A stretch of 64,000 bases of DNA from contig NC_037325.1 of assembly GCF_000143535.2 (NCBI RefSeq), positions 248,001 through 312,000 of the forward strand, written 5' to 3'. The position numbers and the translations under genes were made by a program. The stretch is from Botrytis cinerea B05.10. Its lineage: Eukaryota > Ascomycota > Leotiomycetes > Helotiales > Sclerotiniaceae. Each line of letters opens with the position of its first letter. Within the stretch, counting starts at the first letter, position 1. The notes under the pieces are model-generated. The model was not told the origin of the DNA, made no database searches, and saw nothing but the letters and a program-made list of their open reading frames with translations. Shown here piece by piece: positions 23,546 through 33,811 of this stretch.

Positions 23546-24586
23546 TCAATCATCGGAATCATAATCGACCAAACCAGCTACCTTTGGTATGGACGAAGCG
23601 TCTTCAGGAACAGAGGTAGACCTCTTCCTCTTGATACCAGCTAGCAAGGCTTTGGTTGTGCTCTTGGCGCCATTTGATTGCTTGTTGACAAGGAACGGAT
23701 CCATAGCAGCTCTTGTATTGCCTCTGATCTCAGCCACGGCATCGTTACGTTGTTTTGTAGCCAATGCCTTAGCTTGCTTTATTCGCGAGACGTTTGAGAC
23801 CTTCTTGTCTGCTGTAGACGGTTGGCTGTCGGTTTCAAAAAGAGGCTTCGAAATTGTCTTATCGATATTGATTTGAGAATCTTTACCTCCAAATTCAATG
23901 AAGCCCGCCCTCTTTACATCTTCCTCGTGCTCTGGCAACAAGTCAAGGCCTAAACTCATTTTATCTTGTAGTGCAGATGCTACGCCAGCTTCTTTTTCTC
24001 GCGCCTTTCTCCCCTCTCGGAAAGCTCTTCTTAGTTTTCTATTCGCTTCATGTGGATCTTCCCATTGTTCAGAAAGATCTTGCAGCTCTTCCAGTCGTTT
24101 CTTACTACCTACTAGCCTTTCTTTCTCCTCTACCTTTCCCTCTAAAGATGCAAATGCATTGTTTCTTAGATTCTCTCTCTCCTCTTCGGACAAGATTTTG
24201 GTATCCCCTTCCATGACTTTATCTTCGCCTGTATCTCGTTTCCTCGCGCCTTCAGTGATCACATAAGCTGTATTCTTTGGATCCGTACGTATCTCAATCG
24301 AACCGCCGCAAGTAATGTGTTTTATGCGAAAACTATAGATTGGCGTCGAGAAATAGTTGCCGACTTTCTTCTTCTCGGCATTGAATCGTACTCCTTGTCC
24401 TATTATGGTGGGCTTTGGGCAATGCGTGCACCAGATAGGATATGGCATCTCGAATCGTACCGTCAGAATACCCTGAGAAATCTTATTTGCTCGAGCTCCT
24501 AAAGCATGCTTTCCATGCAACTGGTTTCCACTCATCAGTCCCTCCTGATCAGGAGGGACATAACGTCCCATGTTGAAGCCTTGCAT
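23546..24586 (-). CDS. saf4: Saf4/CCDC130 (CWC16 family) splicing factor
   Basis: A nuclear pre-mRNA splicing factor of the CWC16/Yju2 family. One exon encodes 346 residues. The conserved N-terminal half carries MQGFNMGRYVPPDQEG, ARANKISQGILTVRFEMPYPIWC, the zinc-binding pairs CTHC (about 53-56) and ITCGG (about 91-95), and FRTDPKNT-like IEIRTDPKNTAYV. Residues 110-220 are charged and predicted coiled coil. The C-terminus ends VAGLVDYDSDD, the short acidic tail usual for this subgroup and absent from Yju2 itself, which supports Saf4/CCDC130 over Yju2/CCDC94. The family acts at the catalytic spliceosome; the CCDC130 branch is linked to intron quality control. It is divergent from SPF30, another spliceosome factor, across 470 bp. 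Confidence 0.93.
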   Translation of the reverse strand: MQGFNMGRYVPPDQEGLMSGNQLHGKHALGARANKISQGILTVRFEMPYPIWCTHCPKPTIIGQGVRFNAEKKKVGNYFSTPIYSFRIKHITCGGSIEIRTDPKNTAYVITEGARKRDTGEDKVMEGDTKILSEEERENLRNNAFASLEGKVEEKERLVGSKKRLEELQDLSEQWEDPHEANRKLRRAFREGRKAREKEAGVASALQDKMSLGLDLLPEHEEDVKRAGFIEFGGKDSQINIDKTISKPLFETDSQPSTADKKVSNVSRIKQAKALATKQRNDAVAEIRGNTRAAMDPFLVNKQSNGAKSTTKALLAGIKRKRSTSVPEDASSIPKVAGLVDYDSDD

Positions 24587-25056
24587 TTTTTGTTTGGTTG
24601 GAAGCGAGCTCCGTGATGATTGAGCCTGTGTGAGTAATGGAAAGATGAGATCGCCTCTCAGTTTGCATATACTTTTGTTGACTCGAAAATGATTTTTGCT
24701 GGTCCTTTCTTAAAGTTGGGCATTTAACATACGGTTGATTTTCTGTGACGTAGATTGAGATGTGGTTGTGATAAAATCGCGACGAGAAATTCCCAAGTTA
24801 GTAATTAGCATCGGCTCTTGATAATACCGTATCACGTGCACTTGTGAGATTAAGGTTATCGCCTCTCAAGATTTGAGCATCTTATTAATGTCTCCCGTCG
24901 CCAACACACGTTCTCCTTGATATCATATTGCGACATCTTGTCTACCATTGATTCCAGAAAAGCGGCATTTAACATCTCCACTATTTTGTTCACATATCAA
25001 CGAGAGGATTGATAGAACACTTCATTTTATATACACACGTAAAGACTCAGACCATC
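24587..25056. promoter_or_regulatory. Shared promoter of two splicing-factor genes
   Basis: This 470-bp interval separates the start codons of saf4 (minus) and spf30 (plus). It carries no open frame of note. A common bidirectional promoter is inferred from orientation and spacing only; no specific site is claimed. Confidence 0.5.
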
Positions 25057-26048
25057 ATGTCGGACGTAGCAGGATTAGAGAATGATATTAAAGAGTATAA
25101 GCTGCAGGTAGGCTCGCGAGTTATCATTCTATTGTTGTTTCATATTTGCAATACTGACATTCTTATAGCTAGAGACTGTCCAGTTGGGTCTACAAGCAGA
25201 CCCTGATAATGTAGAGCTTCAGACACTACAGGCTGAACTCGAAGAAGTCATTTCCCTCACAGAATCCACGATCGCAGAACTAAAGCCAGCTCCAGCACCT
25301 GTAGCCCAACCAAAGAAACCCTCGGAGCCGCCGATAAAAGAAAAATGGTCACGAGAAAACCACCCTGCTTTCAAGAAAGCAGTGCCTCCTCCACCCGAAG
25401 AGCCCGAAGTTGTAACGTCTTTTTCAGTCAACGATATGGTATTGGCGAAATGGCATTCGGGCGATAAAGGATTCTATCCAGCCCGAATCACATCTATAAC
25501 CGGCTCCTCTACATCTCCTGTTTACATTGTCAAATTCAAGAACTATGATACCACAGAGACTCTGCGAGCCAAGGATATTAAACCTATAGTCAACCCAAAT
25601 AAGCGTAAAGCTGATGGTACCCCAGTCGTAGCTTCGGCCCCTACTCCTCCATCGACATCGAATGTTATTTCGGCAGCTGCCGATATTGATCCAGAACTTG
25701 CGCAGCAATCCAAGCGCGAACCAAGCAAAGTCAGTGATGGACCCACGAGACCGGCCAAAGTCCCAAAGAAGATCAAGGCAAAGAAAGAATTAGATGACGG
25801 TAAGAAGAAATGGCAGGACTTTGCTGCGAAAGGAAAGTTCGGAAAGGCAGGAAAGAAGGACAGTATGTTCCGTACCCCTGACGGGGTAAATGGTAGAGGT
25901 AAGAAACATTACCTTATTTCTTTCATACTCTCGATATCTAATTCTTTATGTAGTCGGATTTACCGGATCGGGACAAAGTATGCGAAAAGATCCGACGAGA
26001 AGTCGTCATATATACCAAACCAATGGCGACGAGGATGGCTTTGCGTAA
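25057..26048 (+). CDS. spf30: SPF30/SMNDC1-like Tudor-domain splicing factor
   Basis: A spliceosome assembly factor whose Tudor domain binds symmetrically dimethylated arginines of Sm proteins. Exons are 25057-25107, 25169-25898 and 25954-26048, giving 291 residues. The N-terminus (1-55) is a leucine-rich coiled coil (LQTLQAELEEVISL). The Tudor domain is at about 103-157 (FSVNDMVLAKWHSGDKGFYP, then VKFKNYDTTE). The C-terminal part is Lys-rich and nuclear (KVPKKIKAKKE; KKKWQDFAAKGK) and ends in the conserved GFTGSGQSMRKDPTRSRH block, which is read only after removal of the 55-bp second intron. The first intron (61 bp) follows codon 17. Fungal members are rarely studied, but domain order matches human SMNDC1. 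Confidence 0.9.
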
Positions 26049-26510
26049 GGGGAGGTAGGGATAGGGAAGGAAGGGGCTATTCTCTGCAAGTATAGGTGTT
26101 CAGGCTGGAATTTCCCTTTCTATTTTTCATTTTCCTTTTCTTCAGCATCATCATAGGCAATTTGATGTAGGCTGACATAGGCTTTGCGTATGAGGACTAG
26201 AGTTTTGGATGCTTGTTCTTCGAATGAACATAATTTTTCACCAGTATTGTTACCGAATGACAATGAAACATGCTAAAGATTGCTTTTGGATAGGAAACCT
26301 GAGAATCACAAGCCTTGTGGGGGCTTTCTGTTTTCATCTGACCTTGAATCAACAGTTCAGGTACGAAAATTTCCGCACCGCACTTGATACCACGATTTCT
26401 ATGGCTCTCCTTTACATTTCATTGCCCCTAGAAGTTTCTTAGCTTTACAATGTCTATATTGTTTGTTGCTCGCCCCTTGACTGTTGTTATTCTGGTCTTA
26501 ATAAATACTA
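26049..26510. other. Convergent 3' region of spf30 and ind1
   Basis: A 462-bp gap between two stop codons of convergent genes. The plus-strand frame at 26209-26442 has no recognisable feature and probably lies in the spf30 3' UTR. Confidence 0.55.
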
Positions 26511-27562
26511 TTAGAACAAGCCAATCTTCTTTCCTACAACTTCCGTAATTGACATAAATGCTTTTGCTCTTTCGCTTTCGGGCTCCGCTACCACGGTTGG
26601 TTTTCCCCTATCCGCATCATCGCAGATATTCGCATGTAATGGTATATCTCCTAGAAAATCAATTCCGTGCTTTTCGCAAGCAGTAGTAACCCCCGAATGC
26701 GATCCAAAAATATGTGTGCTATTCTGACAATGTGGACATGTGAATAACGACATATTCTGTACCATTCCCAGAATTGGAATATCGATCTTCTTGAACATGT
26801 TGATACCTTTCACTGCATCTTTAAGAGCTATGTCTTGAGGTGTCGACACAATCACCGCTCCTGAAAACGGTTAGCACCTCCAACCAACAACAAGAATGCA
26901 CATACCATCAAGTACGATTTGCTGCGTTATGGTCAATTGAGTGTCTCCAGTTCCTGGTGGCAAATCGAGAACCAAAACATCCAATCCACCCCAGTCTACC
27001 TCGTGTAGAAGTTGCTGCAATGCTTTCATGACCATCAATCCACGCCACACAACTGGTGCCGCATCACCCACTAGGTAGCCCATTGACATGGACTTGACGC
27101 CATAATTCGAGAGTGGTATAAGTTGATTGTCTGCCGCCCAAATATCAGACGTGTCCCATATATTGCATTCGGACCAAAAACGCACTTGAGGATAATCTAG
27201 GCTCCCCAGATAGATTCAATAGTGTCGGTATTGAGGGACCAAAAATATCTGTATCTAGAATACCACTTCTTAGACCACGACGAGCAAAAGCGAGTGCAAG
27301 ATTGACTATCTCTCAATCAGTAGCCGTTTACATGTAGATATTACACTGAACTCGTACCAGAAAGCGTCGACTTTCCAACTCCTCCTTTTGCAGATGAAAC
27401 TGCAATCACTTTCTTTACGTCTTTTATCTTTCGTCGTTCTGGCAATCCACGCTGCATGCGCGGAATACTGCCCGTTCGTGGTAATCCCTGGTATGCGTCA
27501 ACGAACAGTTTCTCATTCAGTCTCCTTTGAATGATATTCTTCACATACCAATGGGTTCTCAT
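26511..27562 (-). CDS. ind1: Ind1/NUBPL mitochondrial Fe-S scaffold NTPase for complex I
   Basis: A mitochondrial matrix P-loop NTPase of the Mrp/NBP35 family that supplies Fe-S clusters to respiratory complex I. Exons are 27562-27358, 27305-27186, 27130-26906 and 26860-26511, giving 299 residues, with introns of 52, 55 and 45 bp. The N-terminus is basic ([10 protein letters not shown]), consistent with a targeting sequence. The deviant Walker A is [11 protein letters not shown] (about 56-66), placed right before intron 1. [15 protein letters not shown] follows as the switch region, then [15 protein letters not shown] (Walker B). The cluster-binding CPHC lies at 225-228. Length and motif set match Ind1 rather than cytosolic Nbp35 or Cfd1, which have N-terminal cysteines or different spacing. 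It starts 218 bp from bfr2, in divergent orientation. Confidence 0.94.
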
Positions 27563-27780
27563 GCTGTAAACTCCGTAGAGTAGAGAACAATCGTTGTTTC
27601 ATTTTATTCTAATGTTTAATTGAAGCTTCATTAACAATGCGACGAGAGCTCAACTTTTGAGCGGATATGGACCCGCTAGCGCGCCAAGATTTCATGGGGC
27701 GGAAGCTCCAAAATAATTTTTTGGATTGAAGTTCTGCGGAAAAACAAAACTTCTCAAAGTTTGCGGTAAAAACAAACAAT

Positions 27781-29660
27781 ATGGCGAAATCAAAGAATTT
27801 GGCAAAACAAATCAAGGAATTGGAGGATCCTGTCCCCAAGGGTAAGTTTGTATCCTTGGTTAATTACCGCAGAGACAATTTTATTGACTTGGACTTCTTT
27901 TCGCAGACTTCGATCCAGAAGATGATAAGCCGGCGCAAGAGAGCGGTTCGGAAAGTGGTGATGAGAGTGATGATGGATTGGCGGGGACAGAACATTATGT
28001 TCAAGTTGGGTAAGGAGCTTTTTTAATATATTTTTACAATGAAGCTTTACTAATCAAATATCACAGAAAGAGCAAGCTCCGAAAACCAGAAGAAGTCGCA
28101 CTTGGCCCTCAGTATGCCGGATCTCGAGTCACTCGCGAACAATTGATGAATGGCGACGATGAAGGTGAATCCGACTCTGTATATGAAAGTGTTGATGAAG
28201 AGGCAAAATTCGAGGGAATGGAATTCAATGGGGAATTTGACGATATGGAGGTCGATAGTGATGAGGCTTTGGCGGAGAGCGACGAGGAAAAGTTCAAGGA
28301 TTTTGTCTTCCGGGGAAGTGGAAAGCCGAAGAAGCCTGTTGACACAAAAAAACCTTCGGATGTCAATGGCATTAAGAAAAGGCCTACTGCTGCCGATTTC
28401 ATGTCTGACAGTGGTGAGGAGGGTGTGAGATTGTCTGAAGAGGATGATGACGAGGATCTTGAGGACGGAGAGGAGGATGAAACCGATGAAGATATCTTGG
28501 ATGTTGATGCTCAACATGCCGACTCCATGGACGAAAATTCTGACGAAGAGGATGATTCGAAAAATCCTGACCAGAGTGGTGATGAGGAAATTGGTAGTGA
28601 TGAAGAGAGTGAAGAAGAAGCATCTGGCGACGACGAAAACGATGAAGACGAGCAGGCAAGACGTGCTGAACTGCGAAAGATCATGGGAGAAGAACAGAAA
28701 ACAGTTGTCGCAACAATTTCTCAAGCAGCAAAGGCAGATGCAGACAAGGGTAATGCTGTGAAGCAACAGCGCAAAGCATTCGATTCCCTTCTCAATGTTC
28801 GTATTCGCCTTCAGAAAGCTTTAGTAGCTACCAACTCGCTAGCTGCGGCCGATGATAAAGACCAGGAGGACACCGATGAGAATCCTTTCCAAGCCGCAGA
28901 AGAAGCTGCTATTAAGTTATGGAACACAATTGATGGGCTTCGACACGATCTTTCAAAGGCGGCCAGTACGTCCAAAGCAGGACAGAAACGGAAGCGCGGC
29001 ATTGATTCCGCCACTTCTTCTTCTGCCATCTGGGAGCGAATGCAAGCTTCCGAGATTGCAAATATTGACAATCGACAAACTGTCCTTGAAAAGTGGTCTA
29101 GCAAAGTCCGTGCTACAACAGCCCTCCCTATCTCCCGCAAACTCAACCCCAATGCACCTCAACAATCAATCACTTCTCTTCTTCAAGATACACTCTCCAG
29201 CTCTGAACATCTCATTTCCCGCACCAAGGTCCCTCGCTCTTGCGCTCCTGTTCAGAAACAAATGAAGCTTACCACCGATCCAAACATTTACGACGATGCT
29301 GATTTCTACCAACTGCTTCTCAAAGAATTGCTCGATCAACGAATGGTTGATTCTTCTTCTGCAGCTGCCGGTGAAGCTGGTAAACCAATGCAATGGACAG
29401 CAGTGAAAGAAGCCAAGACTAGAAAGAATGTCGATACCAAGGCTAGCAAGGGCAGAAAAATGAAATTCACAGTTCACGAGAAGTTGCAAAACTTCATGGC
29501 GCCGGAGGATAGAAATACATGGGAAGAGAGTGCGAGGGATAGATTTTTCGCAACTTTGTTGGGTAGAAAATTAGATTTGGGTGAGGGTGGTGATGAGGAG
29601 GACGTTAGCGACGATGAAGTGAACAATGAGGAGGCGGGTTTGATGTTGTTTAGATCTTGA
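27781..29660 (+). CDS. bfr2: Bfr2/AATF (Che-1) small-subunit rRNA processing factor
   Basis: A nucleolar protein of the AATF/Bfr2 family, needed for early 18S rRNA processing. Exons are 27781-27841, 27907-28009 and 28067-29660, giving 585 residues. It opens with the conserved MAKSKNLAKQI. Intron 2 uses GG|GTAAGG, which restores the conserved KSKLRKPEEVALGPQYAGSR. Residues about 95-220 form long Asp/Glu-rich tracts. The AATF leucine-rich domain follows around RRAELRKIMGEEQKTV to LLNVRIRLQKALVATN. The C-terminal TRAUB domain shows DPNIYDDADFYQLLLKELLD, then KGRKMKFTVHEKLQNFMAP. The short 218-bp divergent spacing to ind1 suggests a shared promoter. Confidence 0.94.
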
Positions 29661-31149
29661 GGTTGAGTTCGTTAGGCGAGAATGGAGTAAACATACAGGT
29701 ATAATAAAAGTTTGGTGATAGATGTATGGATATATAGCATAGCATAGGAACTTGGCTGGAAATTATATGATACCAAAAAGAATAAATATCTTGCATAGGT
29801 GTTTTCTACCCATTTGGCTTCATTGTTGCAAACCATGATGGAGAGGACAAGTATTTACTGTTATAAGTTGCTCAACTCAAACTTTCCATTAAACACCAGA
29901 AATCTAGCACTATCTCGACATATCACCCCAACTCTATATATTATAAGGCCCTAAACAAATGCAAACCTCTATTTATCTAAACGCACTCAACGATCCCGTC
30001 CCTCCAGTTCTATTCATGATGGCTAACTCTACCCTACCTAATCCCCACGCATTCAAGCCACAATATTCATCCCCGGTGACTCCCAACCTGGAAATACTTG
30101 GACAAAAATTCTTCGTTTCCAAACGAAGCATACGAATCCCAACGAGCGCCCTCTCTATTTTTTTTGCCCTTTCCCTAGCATACTAGAGGACAAAGACAAA
30201 TCTAACAGTAAAGCCACACAGTCTCCGATAATCATAAGCCGTGATCCTGCCCTCTTCATTTTTAACTCAGTTCTCTACTCTACTAACTCTAGCATGAGAG
30301 CCCAATAATAAGAATAGGCTTTCGAGGCTCTAATGATTCGCCCTGTGCCGCGCTAAAAGAAGTTCTATATAGCCTGGCTAGGGGTCAGGGTTAGGCTCTC
30401 CGACGGATCCCTTCAGAACAGCCCTCGCGTTTTTATCACGTCACATTATGACATATTCTCTCCATGAGATTACCCGCTCGATGGGTATGAACTTGGCTTA
30501 TCCAACCACTATGTCGGGTAGGTATTTAAATACTCTTTCCCCTCTGCCTCTGTGAGGCGTAACTTCCTTCCCTCGAATTTCCCATGTGCTGTTTTACCAT
30601 GTGCTGTTTTCCCATGCTCATGCTATCATATCAGACTGTAGATTTGAGGCTCTTCTACACCGTAGTCGATATTGATCTTAGGATTCCACTTTCACGATTT
30701 TCCCAAGCCGCCTACCTACCTATCTGGATAGATACTCATCACCATTATTTTCTAAAATATCTTCCTTGCCCCTTTCTCATTCGCCTATCTACCTACCTAC
30801 CTATCTGCCTAGAAACGAACCATCATTGTCTAACCTCAAATCAACCATTCAGATATCACGCAGTGAACTTTGGCATTTGTGTGTATACAACCTCGCGGGT
30901 AAATCCATTATGTTAATCAAACACTCATTCTAAAGGTCGACCAGCCCACCAAACAGCCAGGAAGCAATTTCAAAATATCAGTAAATATATTCGAGGGATT
31001 TTCCTCGCCTAACCCATGCACGCCTATAAATTTCAAAACTCCATTCCTTTAATTATGTCAAGCCCCTATTGCATCCTGCCCATTACTTACCACCCCCAGT
31101 CCACAAATACAAAGCTCGGAAGCCAAATTGAGTTTCCAAAACTCTCGCA
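29661..31149. other. Intergenic region with a small inverted-repeat segment
   Basis: No gene is supported between the bfr2 and tco89-like stop codons. At 30294-30402 the sequence GAGAGCC is matched by GGCTCTC about 100 bp away, with GCCTGGCTAGGGGTCAGGG between, which could be a small MITE-like or regulatory segment. CTAC/CTACCTAC microsatellites occur near 30710 and 30790. Confidence 0.45.
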
Positions 31150-33003
31150 CTAATCCGCACTCCCACTCCCCTCGAAACTCTTCTCCCATAAGCTCCTCAG
31201 AAGCGCCGCAACATTTTCTTCATCCAATCCACTACCACCATCTCGATCAGTATCACTACCCCTCTCCTCTCCATCATAACTCTGTCTTCCCCCCTTCCTC
31301 GCATTTCCATTCCTCTCTCTCAAACTACCCGCTCGACTCACACTCGCACTCTTACTATGCGTATGGCCATTTCCAGGCCCTGGGATATTTTTGCCCCCAT
31401 GCCCAAGCTCTCCCATTTTCTCTAATCTCTTAATACCTCGTCCAACAGGATCTTGATGACGTCTTACAACCAAATATTCCAGACCCGTTCTTTCAAGCTG
31501 CACTTTGATCCTCGGATCCCCTTTTCCATCTCCGCCCATTAAGTATCCTCCATTGCCCATTCCCATTCCCATGCCCATTCCAGGTCCAAATCCCATACCA
31601 TTTGCTCCACCATGATTACCCATTCCAATACCTCCATTCAATAATGACAACGCACCTAGACCCTCTCTCTGCGGTTCAATATTTGACGATGCTCTTTGAA
31701 GCCAAAGTTTCTGTTGTGTGCGCGAATTATACGCATTAGGCGGTCCCGAAACGCCACTTGTAGAACTCTTTCGACTTCGAGGCAATAGAGCCGATTCCTC
31801 TTCCTCGTCAACATTATGTTTTGTTAAATTCCCCATCGACTTCGCTCTTGCTATTTCGCCAATCCCACCATGCGGTTTTTCCAACGCACTGCTATTTATA
31901 GCGCCCGTCCTAGATTCTCCCCTATGATCCGGCGGCGGAAACTTCGGACTATTCTCTCCAGGCGTCCCAGCATCTCCTACGAATCTCGATATCAATTCCT
32001 GGTTTCCACTCGCGGTACTAGCACCCATACTCTTCACCATCCCCGTCGATCGATCCACGCTACCAGAATGTGCATGCGCCATCTTTGGCGTTGGTTTCGC
32101 AGTTGCCATGCTCATTTTCGTTTCCGAAGCCAAATGAGACGGTGTTCTCTGAAGTAATTTCTCCGTGATCAATTTTGCGTCTGCAGTTGAATAACTGCTT
32201 CTATTCGCCTTCGTGTTTGTATCTGTCTTTACACTACCATTCCCATCAAAGTGATCAATTGAGCCCTTCGCAAAATCCCTCACAGAATCCGGACCGTTAG
32301 TCCTTTTGGCTTTCGGCGATGAAAGAGGAGATTGATGTCGAGAATTGGCGGCGGAATTGGCGGCGGATGGTTTGGCAGATGTATTTGCACTGCGGCTCAA
32401 AGCCGGACTTGCAGTCGAACTTGCTTCTTCCCAACCTTCTTCGTTGTCGTCTTCGACTTCTGTTTTTCCCGGCGTAGCTATGCCCAATTCAAAATGTACA
32501 CTGTTCGGTCTCTTTTTGCCCTGCTGCTCATCCGAGTTCTTAGATTTTCTCGATTGCCCCGTACTATTCTGCACATCTGCCGAGCTCCGATTACGTTTCA
32601 GGGCCGTCTGCGAAATGTTTTTCTGCCGATTGAGATTCGTGCTCGAATTGTGTGGTTTATCCCACGGCGCTTGAAATTCCTTCAAATTATCGTTGCTAGT
32701 AGTATGGCTGTGATGATTATTGTGGTTATGTGAGCTCAATGTACGAGATAATTTATGCAGCGCCTTATTACTGCTCACACGTCCGTATTTGCCGTGACCG
32801 ACTACGTGTTTGCGCTCGCCTTTGGCTTTGGGTTCTTTATGCTGTGTAGCAGTTGCACCTGAAGCTGGAGGTGTACCCGCCGGACTATCGCTTTGGTGGC
32901 TGGTGACCGAGGACGTGGATCGGTGATGGGCCGCCAGATTGGGCCGTAATTGCGATTGGGATTGCGATTGGGGGGCGTCTTCTGAAGGAGCTGGAGGGGG
33001 CAT
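31150..33003 (-). CDS. Probable Tco89-like TORC1 subunit
   Basis: A single exon encodes 617 residues, mostly disordered and rich in Ser, Asn, Gln and Pro. Islands that look conserved: ERKHVVGHGKYGRVSSNKALHKL (about 64-86), NISQTALKRNRSSADVQ, KKRPNSVHFELG followed by the acidic EVEDDNEEGWEEASSTASP, LQRTPSHLASETKMS, LISRFVG, and a C-terminal LERTGLEYLVVRRHQDPVGRGIKRL. This order resembles the fungal Tco89 family, a fungus-specific subunit of TOR complex 1 at the vacuole. I rely on recalled family pattern, so the name is tentative. A Gly/Met-rich repeat (GMGMGMGMG) near residue 475 is unusual. No membrane segment or catalytic motif is visible. Confidence 0.6.
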   Translation of the reverse strand: MPPPAPSEDAPQSQSQSQLRPNLAAHHRSTSSVTSHQSDSPAGTPPASGATATQHKEPKAKGERKHVVGHGKYGRVSSNKALHKLSRTLSSHNHNNHHSHTTSNDNLKEFQAPWDKPHNSSTNLNRQKNISQTALKRNRSSADVQNSTGQSRKSKNSDEQQGKKRPNSVHFELGIATPGKTEVEDDNEEGWEEASSTASPALSRSANTSAKPSAANSAANSRHQSPLSSPKAKRTNGPDSVRDFAKGSIDHFDGNGSVKTDTNTKANRSSYSTADAKLITEKLLQRTPSHLASETKMSMATAKPTPKMAHAHSGSVDRSTGMVKSMGASTASGNQELISRFVGDAGTPGENSPKFPPPDHRGESRTGAINSSALEKPHGGIGEIARAKSMGNLTKHNVDEEEESALLPRSRKSSTSGVSGPPNAYNSRTQQKLWLQRASSNIEPQREGLGALSLLNGGIGMGNHGGANGMGFGPGMGMGMGMGNGGYLMGGDGKGDPRIKVQLERTGLEYLVVRRHQDPVGRGIKRLEKMGELGHGGKNIPGPGNGHTHSKSASVSRAGSLRERNGNARKGGRQSYDGEERGSDTDRDGGSGLDEENVAALLRSLWEKSFEGSGSAD

Positions 33004-33811
33004 TTTAATTGACGTTTGCTTTAGTGTAGATGTAATGTATGTGATTGATGCAGGGCTGAAATTCGTGAGAGGTGATTGTGTACTTTTTATGGATTGAGAT
33101 GCAGGACGTCTGGAGGTTGATGTGTTGGTGCGAGCCGATTGCTAGACTGGTGGACTACTCCATAGAAAGCCAAACCTACAAAGTTCTAGATCATGTTCTG
33201 TGGGGTGCATTTCTTTATTCACTTCTACTCGAGAGTGTATGAGTAGATACATGTTTGTAATTTGGTGAATTGAAAATGATTGGGCGTGTCAATTGTTTAG
33301 TAGAAAGCAGAGTCGTATTCAACTATCCATGAAGTAATTAATCTGACATTGATGCTAGCTACTACACTACTTTATCATGTAGCCTTGTTCAAGAGGCTGA
33401 ATGGAGGAAGGTAAAAGGGGTAAATGACACTGCATTGCTGCTCTACATACATCTTCAATTATCATACATAGTATTTAACCAAACTTCAGATACCACACAA
33501 AAGTTTTAATCTTACCTAGGTATGTATCGTTATCATCATTTCCATCATTTTCCAATGAGGACTTGGACATTAGAAATCATGACAATTGGAAACTCTCAGA
33601 TAGGTTCTGACTTAAATGGGCCTGAAACATTTCAACAACCACTCACATGCATTTCATTGCTCATCAAATATAATTATAAATTTTGTTCATTCAGTTACTT
33701 AAATCTTGATGCTTGATGCTTAGTGCTACATCCGATACATCCCATTAATAAAGAACGCCAGCATATGTTTTGCTTAAATCAAAAATCAAAAACCCTTATT
33801 ATATACACCCC
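33004..33811. other. Spacer between the tco89-like start and the PEPCK stop
   Basis: About 800 bases without a credible frame. The right part is likely the PEPCK 3' UTR; the left part is the promoter of the tco89-like gene. Nothing else distinctive is seen. Confidence 0.55.
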
